NCBI RefSeq assembly: GCF_051233475.1
Contig: NZ_JBKFGH010000036.1
Span: 21,603-85,602 of the forward strand
Direction: 5' to 3'
Length of the DNA: 64,000 nt
Origin: Bacillus_BU sp051233475
GTDB lineage: Bacteria > Bacillota > Bacilli > Bacillales > Cytobacillaceae
Within the stretch, counting starts at the first letter, position 1. The number at the start of each line of letters is the position of its first letter. The position numbers and the translations under genes are program-made. Of this stretch, positions 27,075 through 34,242 are shown piece by piece. The notes under the pieces were generated by a model. It was not told the DNA's origin. It worked only from the letters and a program-made list of their open reading frames with translations, and did no database searches.

Positions 27075-27803
27075 TTGGAAACAATAAATATTCTTGGTAT
27101 TAAAATCACTAACACCACATTAAAGGCGTTTACCAAAAAAATAACTGAACATATAATAGAAAGCAAGAAGACATTTATTGTAACGGCAAATCCAGAAATT
27201 GTGATGCGTGCCAGAAAAGATACATCCTATCAAAGCATCATAAATGATGCTGATTATGTTACTGCAGATGGAATTGGAATAGTGAAGGCATCTGCCATTC
27301 TGAAACAACCTTTACCTGAAAGAGTAGCCGGTTTTGACTTGTTATTAGAACTATTAAAAGTTGCAAACACAAAAACCTTGAAGGTTTATTTATTAGGAGC
27401 AAAACATGAAGTTTTAGAAAAAGCCGTTCAACATATTCAGTTAAACTATCCTGGAGTTGTAATGGTAGGATACCATCACGGTTATTTTGATTGGGAGGAT
27501 CCTTCTCTTAAAAAAAGCATTCGAGAGTTAGAACCTGATTTAGTATTTGTCGGATTAGGCATGCCAAAACAAGAAAAATGGATCAGCCAAAATATCGGCT
27601 ATTTCAATATGGGTATTTTTATTGGGGTAGGAGGGAGTTTGGACGTATTAGCTGGTAATGTTAAACGTGCCCCTAGTCTTTGGATAAAGTTAAATCTTGA
27701 ATGGCTATATCGACTACTTAGTCAACCGTCTCGGTGGAAAAGAATGCTTGCGTTGCCCGGGTTTGTGGTTCGCGTTTTTTATGAAAGGATTTATAAAAAA
27801 TAA
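27075..27803 (+). CDS. tagA: ManNAc transferase of the teichoic acid linkage unit (TagA/WecG/CpsF family)
   Basis: Transfers ManNAc from UDP-ManNAc to undecaprenyl-diphosphate-GlcNAc, the second step of wall teichoic acid synthesis, at the inner membrane face. The protein has 242 residues, the family norm. Visible motifs are TANPEIVMRAR, DYVTADGIGIVKAS with the putative catalytic Asp, LPERVAGFDLL, FVGLGMPKQEKWI and GVGGSLDVLAGNVKRAP. The C-terminal tail with LEWLYRLLSQPSRWKRM is the membrane-binding appendage. The start is TTG with AAAGGAG 11 bases upstream. Its substrate comes from MnaA (6.6-7.8 kb) and its lipid acceptor from the TagO-type enzymes just downstream. Confidence 0.93.
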   Translation: METINILGIKITNTTLKAFTKKITEHIIESKKTFIVTANPEIVMRARKDTSYQSIINDADYVTADGIGIVKASAILKQPLPERVAGFDLLLELLKVANTKTLKVYLLGAKHEVLEKAVQHIQLNYPGVVMVGYHHGYFDWEDPSLKKSIRELEPDLVFVGLGMPKQEKWISQNIGYFNMGIFIGVGGSLDVLAGNVKRAPSLWIKLNLEWLYRLLSQPSRWKRMLALPGFVVRVFYERIYKK

Positions 27804-27932
27804 ATAATGAATCAATTATTAAAGAAAAAAGTACTGTGATCAATTTTTTGTTTCCTAAACATTATAAATATGAAACTTATCCCATTAATTTCGGTGTTAC
27901 ATTAACGTTGGGTTTCTTTCTTATTCACTCTG

Positions 27933-27941
27933 TGCTATAAT
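27933..27941 (+). promoter_or_regulatory. Extended -10 promoter of the first tagO-type gene
   Basis: TGCTATAAT is a perfect extended -10 element, about 90 bases before the start codon. No good -35 box is present, as is usual for this promoter class. Confidence 0.5.
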
Positions 27942-28030
27942 CCTTAAGGATATATTAATTAAATGTTATTTCTATTCTTTAGCATAAAGTGTAGTAATTA
28001 CTTCAGATATAGGATAACAGGAGGGGCAGT

Positions 28031-29095
28031 ATGTTATATCTTACATTATTGGTTTGTTTTCTTTCGGTTTTTCTCCTGACACCATTGATAAAGAAGTTAG
28101 CTTTTAAAGTTGGAGCAACCGATAAACCAGGTTCTCGCAAAGTTCATCAACAAATCATGCCAAGACTCGGTGGATTGGCCATATATATAAGTTTTCTTAT
28201 TGGGATTTTGATTCTTCAGCCTGATGACCGCTATCACCTACCTATCCTAATTGGGAGTATCATTATTATATTAACTGGAATTTACGATGATCTTAAGGAA
28301 ATCTCTCCAAAAACAAAACTAGTGGGTCAAATTGCTGCAGCATTTGTTGTTGTTGTAATGGGAGATATGGGCGTTAAGTTTATTAATCTACCATTTGGCG
28401 GGGAAATCCACTTAGGTTATTTTAGTATTCCTCTTACGATGATTTGGATAATTGGAATTACGAACGCAATCAATTTAATTGATGGTTTAGATGGTTTGGC
28501 GGCAGGAGTATCATCGATTGCACTATTAACGATTGCAGGAATGGCTTTTGTAATGGTTAATTCGTATGTATTCATTGTGGCTCTTATCGTGGCTGTGGCC
28601 TCAATTGGTTTTTTATTTTTCAATTTTTACCCGGCAAAAATTTTTATGGGCGATACAGGAGCCTTATTTCTGGGATATATCATAGCGGTTTTATCGCTCT
28701 TAGGTTTTAAAAACGTTACGTTTATTTCTTTGGTAATACCTGTAATTATATTAGGCGTTCCAATTTCAGATACATTTTTTGCAATTGTAAGAAGAAAGCT
28801 AAATAAGCAGCCAGTATCCTCTTCAGATAAATCTCACCTCCATCATTGTTTATTGAGATCAGGGTTTTCACATAGACAAGCGGTGTTACTTATTTATGTT
28901 ATGAGTGCAATATTTGGTTTAGCTGCCTTTATTTTCTCGCAGGCAACTGTATGGGGTTCGTTATTTGTGATAGTAGCATTGGTCATATCAATTGAGATTA
29001 TTGTAGAAAAAATTGGACTAATCAAAGAAGACTATAAGCCATTGTTAAATTTTTTTGTTAAAGGTATTAAGCTAGTAAATATAAAAGATAGATAG
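28031..29095 (+). CDS. Undecaprenyl-phosphate GlcNAc-1-phosphate transferase, TagO-type (copy 1)
   Basis: A polytopic enzyme of 354 residues that should join GlcNAc-1-phosphate to undecaprenyl phosphate and so start wall teichoic acid synthesis. Family motifs are KVHQQIMPRLGGLAIY, GIYDDLKEISPKTK (the metal-binding DD), NAINLIDGLDGLAAG, FMGDTGALFLGY and the HLHHCLLRSGFSHRQ loop. The last favours the TagO/WecA branch over MraY. About ten helices are visible. The ATG start has GGAGGGG upstream. A closely related gene follows after about 190 bases. Either copy, or both, may serve teichoic acid; one may start another polymer. Confidence 0.9.
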   Translation: MLYLTLLVCFLSVFLLTPLIKKLAFKVGATDKPGSRKVHQQIMPRLGGLAIYISFLIGILILQPDDRYHLPILIGSIIIILTGIYDDLKEISPKTKLVGQIAAAFVVVVMGDMGVKFINLPFGGEIHLGYFSIPLTMIWIIGITNAINLIDGLDGLAAGVSSIALLTIAGMAFVMVNSYVFIVALIVAVASIGFLFFNFYPAKIFMGDTGALFLGYIIAVLSLLGFKNVTFISLVIPVIILGVPISDTFFAIVRRKLNKQPVSSSDKSHLHHCLLRSGFSHRQAVLLIYVMSAIFGLAAFIFSQATVWGSLFVIVALVISIEIIVEKIGLIKEDYKPLLNFFVKGIKLVNIKDR

Positions 29096-29101
29096 AAAGA
29101 C

Positions 29102-29142
29102 AAAAGTCTAGAAAACTATTTTAAAGTTTCCTAGACTTTTTT
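29102..29142 (+). terminator. Terminator between the two tagO-type genes
   Basis: AAAAGTCTAG pairs with CTAGACTTTT, followed by more T. The paralogues therefore look independently transcribed. Confidence 0.85.
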
Positions 29143-29281
29143 GTGTTTATTAAGATAGTGATGGTCATAACAGCCAACTTTGTTTCCAAGATATGTTTAT
29201 GTTGTTGTAATAAATATCTGGAAACTTCGTTGGTTTTTATTCATCTTAATAGGTAATGATAGTAACAAGGAGGGCATTCAA

Positions 29282-30343
29282 ATGTGGATTTTAGCTTTTG
29301 CCTTATGCTTTACTTGTTCCAATATAATTACGCCACTTATTAAAAATTTCGCGATTAGAATTAATGCTATCGATCATCCACACGAGCGCAAAGTACATAA
29401 GAATATTATGCCAAGACTTGGCGGATTAGCAATATATATAAGTTTTATGACAGGATTTTTGATAGTTCGACCGGATAATCCAAATTCAATTTATATTATA
29501 ATTGGAAGCATGCTTATTATCCTTACCGGCCTCTTGGATGATTTATTTGAACTTCCTGCAAAAATGAAATTTGTAGGTCAGCTTTTTGCAACATTAACTG
29601 TTGTAATCATTGGTGGTATTCAAGTAACATTCATAAATTTACCGTTTGGTGCCCAACTTGAATTAGGAATATTCAGTATACCTTTAACAATAATTTGGAT
29701 TGTTGGAATCACAAATGCTATTAATTTAATCGACGGCTTGGATGGGTTGGCAGCCGGTGTGTGCAGTATCGCCTTAACAACCATCACCTGGATGGCTTTT
29801 GTAATGGGAGATGGATTTGTATTTTTTATTGGATTGATTATGTTAGGGAGTACCCTTGGATTTCTAACCTATAATTTCTATCCTGCTAAAATCTTTATGG
29901 GAGATACAGGGGCATTGTTTCTGGGGTATATGATTTCGGTTCTCTCTTTATTAGGTTTTAAAAATGTAACGTTTATTTCGTTCATTATCCCTGCTATTAT
30001 TCTCGGAGTCCCTATTTCAGATACTTTTTATGCCATTATTCGTAGGGTCGTCAATAAAAAACCTATATATGCACCAGATAATTCTCATTTACATCACTGT
30101 CTAATCCAATCTGGCTTTTCCCATCGTCAAACCGTCCTTCTCATATATGCAATGTCGGCCGTTTTTAGTATAATTGCCATAGTCTTTTCACGGGTTAGCC
30201 TTTGGGTTGGATTTACTTTAATTATTTCCTTACTGTTTATGATTGAATTATTTGCTGAGATTATCGGCTTGGCGGGAAATAACTACAGACCAATTATAAA
30301 ATTTTTCCAGGGCTTAAGGTATCCAGGAAAAAAAGAAGTATAG
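29282..30343 (+). CDS. tagO: Undecaprenyl-phosphate GlcNAc-1-phosphate transferase TagO (copy 2)
   Basis: A paralogue of the preceding gene, 353 residues from the ATG at 29282, which has AAGGAGGG 8 bases upstream; the longer frame from 29180 lacks a ribosome site. It shares all catalytic motifs: KVHKNIMPRLGGLAIY, GLLDDLFELPAKMK, NAINLIDGLDGLAAG, FMGDTGALFLGY and HLHHCLIQSGFSHRQ. The reaction is GlcNAc-1-phosphate transfer to undecaprenyl phosphate. By position next to the LCP gene and yvyE it corresponds best to B. subtilis tagO. The N-terminal and C-terminal ends differ most between the two copies. Confidence 0.9.
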   Translation: MWILAFALCFTCSNIITPLIKNFAIRINAIDHPHERKVHKNIMPRLGGLAIYISFMTGFLIVRPDNPNSIYIIIGSMLIILTGLLDDLFELPAKMKFVGQLFATLTVVIIGGIQVTFINLPFGAQLELGIFSIPLTIIWIVGITNAINLIDGLDGLAAGVCSIALTTITWMAFVMGDGFVFFIGLIMLGSTLGFLTYNFYPAKIFMGDTGALFLGYMISVLSLLGFKNVTFISFIIPAIILGVPISDTFYAIIRRVVNKKPIYAPDNSHLHHCLIQSGFSHRQTVLLIYAMSAVFSIIAIVFSRVSLWVGFTLIISLLFMIELFAEIIGLAGNNYRPIIKFFQGLRYPGKKEV

Positions 30344-30375
30344 CCCACAGTAGAGATTAGGGCTATACCTTTTAA
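30339..30375. terminator. Terminator-like hairpin at the tagO/LCP convergence
   Basis: TATAGCCC pairs with GGGCTATA, followed by CCTTTTAATTATTT. It overlaps the tagO stop codon and could act on both converging genes. Confidence 0.6.
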
Positions 30376-30439
30376 TTATTTATACTTTTAGAAGTCGATC
30401 CTTAGTACCTTTTGTAACAGTTGTATCGGGATCTTCGAT

Positions 30440-31459
30440 TTATTTGGCATCTTTCGTTTCTTCTGTCTCTAAACTATCCAGTAAACCGAGATGGGTTTTA
30501 AGGCTTGTTTGAACATTTTCTACAGATTGTTCATCTAATTGGTAATAATAAATAGAATTTATTATGGAATTGCTACCTTCAAGGGATAATGATTCAATAT
30601 TTAAATTGGTTCCTGCTGTTAAATAATCTATTAAAGATTTCATTTCACCAAAGGTTAAATTAGTTGTCATATTTTTTCCAACAGCTTCTATCATATCAGA
30701 CTGATTTGGAATTGAATTGAAGGAGACAGCCTTTTTGAGAACAGCCTTAACGATTTCTTGCTGGCGTTTACCGCGCTCAATATCATTATCTTTATGTCTT
30801 GTTCTTGCAAAGGCTAACGCTTCTTCACCGCTTAGTTCTTGAAGACCCGGTTTCAAACGAATTGCTCCGGCACGATCTTTTGAATCCTGTTCAACAATTT
30901 CATAAGGAACTTCCACTTTGACCCCATCAAGAGAATTAACTACATCTATAAAGGCATTGAAATTCATTTTTACATAATAATCGATAGGAATATCTAATAG
31001 TTCTTGTACAGTTTCTATTGTTAGTTCAACTCCACCAAAGGCATGAGCATGATTTATTTTGTCTTTGTATTTTCTGCCAGGAATCTTCACATAAGAGTCG
31101 CGTGGAATACTGACTAATTTAACTGATTTTTCTTTTTCATTCAATGTAGCAACCATTAGGGCATCTGTTCTGGATCCCTTGCCAAAGTTTCTTTTTTCAC
31201 TTTCATCTACCCCTATTAATAATATAGAAATATTGTCGAGTTTGGGGTCAGCTTTCTCGACTCTTTTTTGGGTTGTTTTAACAGGTTTATATGAGTCATT
31301 TATAACTGATTCAGCTTTTTTATAAAGGACGGTTCCATACACTGTTGCACTTACAAGGAAAACCAGTAAAGGAAATAGGATCCACATAAAAAATTTTTTA
31401 CCTTTTTTCTTTTTCTTTTTCTTATTATCATAACGGGAAGAGTTTATATATTGAGACAT
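30440..31459 (-). CDS. LCP-family teichoic acid ligase (TagTUV type)
   Basis: A LytR-CpsA-Psr enzyme of 339 residues that attaches lipid-linked wall teichoic acid to peptidoglycan outside the membrane. A Lys-rich cytoplasmic start (about 10-23) is followed by one helix (about 24-46). The LCP domain (about 75-225) shows LLIGVDESEKRN, GSRTDALMVATL, VSIPRDSYVKIP, KINHAHAFGG and EALAFARTRHKDNDIERGKR, including the conserved Arg and Asp residues that bind the diphosphate. AAGGAG lies 8 bases before the ATG. By order (tagO, LCP, yvyE, degU) it should be the TagV/YvhJ orthologue, which is a synteny argument from memory. Confidence 0.92.
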   Translation of the reverse strand: MSQYINSSRYDNKKKKKKKGKKFFMWILFPLLVFLVSATVYGTVLYKKAESVINDSYKPVKTTQKRVEKADPKLDNISILLIGVDESEKRNFGKGSRTDALMVATLNEKEKSVKLVSIPRDSYVKIPGRKYKDKINHAHAFGGVELTIETVQELLDIPIDYYVKMNFNAFIDVVNSLDGVKVEVPYEIVEQDSKDRAGAIRLKPGLQELSGEEALAFARTRHKDNDIERGKRQQEIVKAVLKKAVSFNSIPNQSDMIEAVGKNMTTNLTFGEMKSLIDYLTAGTNLNIESLSLEGSNSIINSIYYYQLDEQSVENVQTSLKTHLGLLDSLETEETKDAK

Positions 31460-31590
31460 GAATAATTCTCCTTATAAAAATAAATTGGTTCAATAATTCC
31501 AATAGACCAACTTTCATTTTACAACGAAATTTGTCTCGCGTAAAATGTATTTTTTTGAATTTTTTCGTAAAGGTTTGGAGAATTTTGAAT

Positions 31591-32226
31591 TTATAGGATA
31601 TCTAGCTCTAAATAAATTGTGTTTCCTTTTACTATTTCCCCTTGTCCATTCGTTAATTCAACCATCCAATCGATAAAGCTTTGCGTTTGGCCTTCTTCAA
31701 CATAGGTTTCGATTTCAACCTTGTCCAAGTAGTGGATTTCTTTAATTGCATAGACAGAGGAGCGCAGTTCGTTTTCCAGCTTTCCGAGCCAGGTGTAATC
31801 AACGGTGGTGTGCATGATGCGCATCAGTTTTCGTTCAACGATGCCGATTGCATCCAATCCTTCGGAGGTTGCTTTGCCGTAAGCGCGGATAAGTCCGCCG
31901 GCGCCAAGCTTGATGCCGCCAAAGTAGCGGGTGATGACGACGACTGTATCTTTGAGCTTGCGCTTTTTAAGGACTTCGAGGATCGGCACGCCGGCAGTGC
32001 CGCTTGGTTCGCCGTCGTCGTTGGCTTTCTGGATTTGGTCGTGTTCGCCGATTAGGTAGGCGGAGCAGTTGTGGGTGGCGTTCCAATGTTGTTTCTTTAT
32101 TTTTTGAATGAAATCTTGGGCCTTTTCTTCGGTTTCGGCTCTGGTGATGTGGGCGATAAAGCGTGATTTTTGGATGACGATTTCATGTTCGCCTTCACCT
32201 TTGACAGTGTAATAACTGGTCAGCAT
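31591..32226 (-). CDS. yvyE: YigZ/IMPACT family protein YvyE
   Basis: A cytoplasmic protein of 211 residues from ATG 32226 (MLTSYYTVKGEGEHEI). A longer frame opens at 32307 but its 27 extra residues are not family-like. The N-terminal UPF0029/IMPACT domain shows KSRFIAHITRAETEE, HNCSAYLIG, DDGEPSGTAGVPILEVL and ITRYFGGIKLGAGGLIRAY. The C-terminal part (about 135-211) is the DUF1949-type domain. IMPACT relatives bind translation or kinase regulators in eukaryotes; the bacterial role is not established. Local GC content is higher than in the flanking genes. It sits in the tagO-LCP-yvyE-deg order known from Bacillus. Confidence 0.9.
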   Translation of the reverse strand: MLTSYYTVKGEGEHEIVIQKSRFIAHITRAETEEKAQDFIQKIKKQHWNATHNCSAYLIGEHDQIQKANDDGEPSGTAGVPILEVLKKRKLKDTVVVITRYFGGIKLGAGGLIRAYGKATSEGLDAIGIVERKLMRIMHTTVDYTWLGKLENELRSSVYAIKEIHYLDKVEIETYVEEGQTQSFIDWMVELTNGQGEIVKGNTIYLELDIL

Positions 32227-32307
32227 GTTACCACTTCTTTCTATGTAGGCTTGCTTGTTTGTGTTTTGGTTTTTGGCGTCCCTGCTCAAATTAGCTGGAG
32301 GTTCCAT

Positions 32308-32990
32308 CTAGATTGAGCTGGCCGAGGACAAAATGTTTCGGCAAATCGCTTTGTTTTTTGACAAAAAGCGGGAGGAACTGATTTAAATCGTTGGATTGTG
32401 ACAGGTCCTTACATGATGATTGTAATAAAATTTGCGATAAGAAGAAAGGGATTTGTGTTATAATGGGAATATTGCAAAAAGGGAAAATAAGGAAAAATTA
32501 CAAACAGCATAGATTTTGACGGTGGATAGGAGAAAGGATTGATAAGAACTTTGTGCCATTAAAGTTGAAAAATATTTTATGTTGAGTGTTTGGGCACGGT
32601 TTAGAGATGCTGCTGAATGATTATTGTTTCACATTCCTACCCTCAAAAAGTCACGGGTTGAGTTCGAACAGTATAATAAGCTGTGAAAATTTTCCCGGTT
32701 ACAGGGGACAGGCATTGATCAGTGTTTTGCTTCGACTGAATGAAGAATCATTATTGGGTGTGTAGGCAGACTTTGATGATAAATTTAATGATCAAAACGA
32801 TATAGAACGATGTGACTGGCGTATTAGATGATGAAATGGTTTTTGATGTTCAAAGATACTAGAGTACTTATTGGATGTAAGGAAAGAGTGGCTTTGTTTT
32901 ATAAGAATAATCATCATCCCCACATATCGATTGAAGAAATGAGAATGAATCTAAGGGACATTAAAGAAGCTGCGACAAGGGGGCGAAGAT
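32308..32990. other. Gap at the expected degS position
   Basis: About 680 bases between yvyE and degU where Bacillus carries degS, a gene of about 1.15 kb. No reading frame longer than about 60 codons is present. An extended -10 box (TGTTATAAT, 32456-32464) and an AGGAGAAAGG ribosome-like site near 32527 remain, but the frame after the latter stops within eight codons. I could not recognise DegS protein motifs here. The promoter may now drive degU. Confidence 0.5.
32456..32464 (+). promoter_or_regulatory. Extended -10 promoter upstream of degU
   Basis: TGTTATAAT is an exact extended -10 element. It lies where a degS-degU promoter would be expected, about 530 bases before the degU start. Confidence 0.45.
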
Positions 32991-33716
32991 ATGACAACAA
33001 GTATTGTGATTATTGACGACCATCAGTTATTCAGAGAAGGGGTAAAACGAATTTTAGGGCTTGAGGCTAGTTTTAAGGTTGTGGCTGAGGGGCAGGATGG
33101 ACAAGATGCCGTTGCCTTAATTGATACATATAATCCGGATGTTGTGCTAATGGATATTAATATGCCGATTGTGAATGGAATTGAGGCAACACGGCAGTTA
33201 ATGGAAAGGGATTCGGATACAAAGGTGATTATGCTTTCGCTTCATGCTGATGAGGATTATGTAATGCGTGCATTGAAAACCGGGGCACGCGGATATTTAT
33301 TAAAGGAAATGGATGCGGAGATGCTGGTTGAAGCGGTAAAGGTTGTGTCCGAGGGTGGCAGTTATCTTCATCCTAAGGTGACCCATAACGTGGTGAATGA
33401 GTACCGGCGCTTGGTAGCGGCAACGGTAGAGAAGGTTGAGGATGGTGCTCAATTTTATCGTGGTGGTGCTGTTACAGTGGCAGGAGCATTGGCGGTTGAA
33501 ATTCGGCGCCCATTGCATTTGTTGACGCGGCGGGAGTGCGAGGTTCTGCAGCTGTTGACAGATGGGAAAAGTAATCGCGGAATCGGTGAAGCGTTGTTTA
33601 TTAGTGAGAAAACGGTTAAAAACCATGTGAGTAATATATTACAGAAGATGAATGTAAATGATCGCACACAGGCGGTTGTCGTGGCGATTAAGAATGGTTG
33701 GGTTGAGGTAAGATAG
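32991..33716 (+). CDS. degU: Response regulator DegU
   Basis: A DNA-binding response regulator of 241 residues. The receiver domain has the acidic pair in VIIDDHQLFREGV and the phospho-acceptor Asp55 in VVLMDINMP, with Lys in GYLLKEMDA. The C-terminal LuxR-type helix-turn-helix reads LTRRECEVLQLL, GIGEALFISEKTVKNHVSNI and MNVNDRTQAVVVAIKNGW, nearly the same as B. subtilis DegU. In B. subtilis DegU controls exoenzymes, motility, competence and the yuk T7SS operon. The usual kinase gene degS is missing immediately upstream. A T7SS locus begins about 500 bases downstream. AAGGGGG lies upstream of the ATG, and a strong terminator follows. Confidence 0.95.
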   Translation: MTTSIVIIDDHQLFREGVKRILGLEASFKVVAEGQDGQDAVALIDTYNPDVVLMDINMPIVNGIEATRQLMERDSDTKVIMLSLHADEDYVMRALKTGARGYLLKEMDAEMLVEAVKVVSEGGSYLHPKVTHNVVNEYRRLVAATVEKVEDGAQFYRGGAVTVAGALAVEIRRPLHLLTRRECEVLQLLTDGKSNRGIGEALFISEKTVKNHVSNILQKMNVNDRTQAVVVAIKNGWVEVR

Positions 33717-33769
33717 TTTTGAGTTGAGTTATGTAGGATTTTTTTGCTCGGATAAATTTATGGAAGAAT

Positions 33770-33811
33770 GGCCCCAAAGGGACGTACAAGTCCTTTTGGG
33801 GCCTTTTTTTG
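33770..33811 (+). terminator. Terminator of degU
   Basis: GGCCCCAAAGGGAC pairs with GTCCTTTTGGGGCC, followed by seven T. Confidence 0.9.
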
Positions 33812-33915
33812 TTTCCTAAAAGATATAGCTCGGAACAATATTTCGGAATGTTCCGATAAATAAAGACTTTTATCATAAGACATGATTAGTGCTAAAGTAA
33901 CGAAATTATATAAGT

Positions 33916-33953
33916 TTCACCAAAGCGCAGTGATTTTTGTCGCTTTGGTGTAA
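33916..33953. other. Long inverted repeat upstream of the T7SS locus
   Basis: TTTCACCAAAGCG pairs with CGCTTTGGTGTAAA around a 13-base loop. There is no T run on either side, so it may be an operator or a transcript structure. A second weaker inverted repeat (ATTTCCAATT/AATTGGAAAT) follows at 33973-34003. Confidence 0.5.
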
Positions 33954-34004
33954 AATGTTTACATGGATAATAATTTCCAATTATAAAGACGTACAATTGG
34001 AAAT

Positions 34005-34175
34005 CTGGTTGTTGATTTCCGCTCCAGGTGCTCGCTTTCCGCGGGGGAGTCCGGGAGCCTCCTCGGCGCATAGCGCCTGTGGGGTCTCCCGTGACACCTT
34101 CTCCCGCAGGAGTCTCGCACCTTCCGCTCCAATCAACAGCGAGCTCAAAATCAACATTGTTCTTTAACACAGCTT
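34005..34175 (+). repeat. Palindromic intergenic repeat, copy A
   Basis: A GC-rich element of about 170 bases with ends GCTGTTGAT/ATCAACAGC-like and a core of imperfect inverted repeats (CTCCCGTGACACC, CTCCCGCAGGAGTC). It recurs near-identically at 62053-62225 and, truncated and inverted, at 63797-63909. It resembles a MITE or REP-type element common in Bacillus genomes. Confidence 0.85.
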
Positions 34176-34191
34176 TCTAATTAAAAGTCAG

Positions 34192-34220
34192 TAGACGAAA
34201 AAATCGACCGATTGTATAGA
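34192..34220 (+). promoter_or_regulatory. Possible promoter of essC
   Basis: TAGACG (34192-34197) and TATAGA (34215-34220) are separated by exactly 17 bases and lie 20-50 bases before the essC start. Each matches four of six consensus bases, so the call is tentative. Confidence 0.35.
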
Positions 34221-34242
34221 TGCTTTAAGAGGAGAGGTAGCA

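Noticed and set aside
28031..29095. MraY (peptidoglycan lipid I synthesis)
   Set aside because: The HLHH loop and the position beside tagA and the LCP gene favour the TagO/WecA branch; MraY normally lies in the division cluster.
32828..33016. 62-codon frame just before degU
   Set aside because: It overlaps the degU start, lacks a good ribosome site and shows no DegS motifs. The stretch HISIEEMRMNLRDIKEA looks helical but could not be tied to a family.
33892..34170. Open frames on both strands near 34.0 kb, and alike at 62.04-62.22 kb and 63.80-63.99 kb
   Set aside because: They are translations of the palindromic repeat element (SRRSLAPSA.IN and VDWSGRCETPAGEG patterns). They have no ribosome sites and differ between copies as non-coding DNA does.
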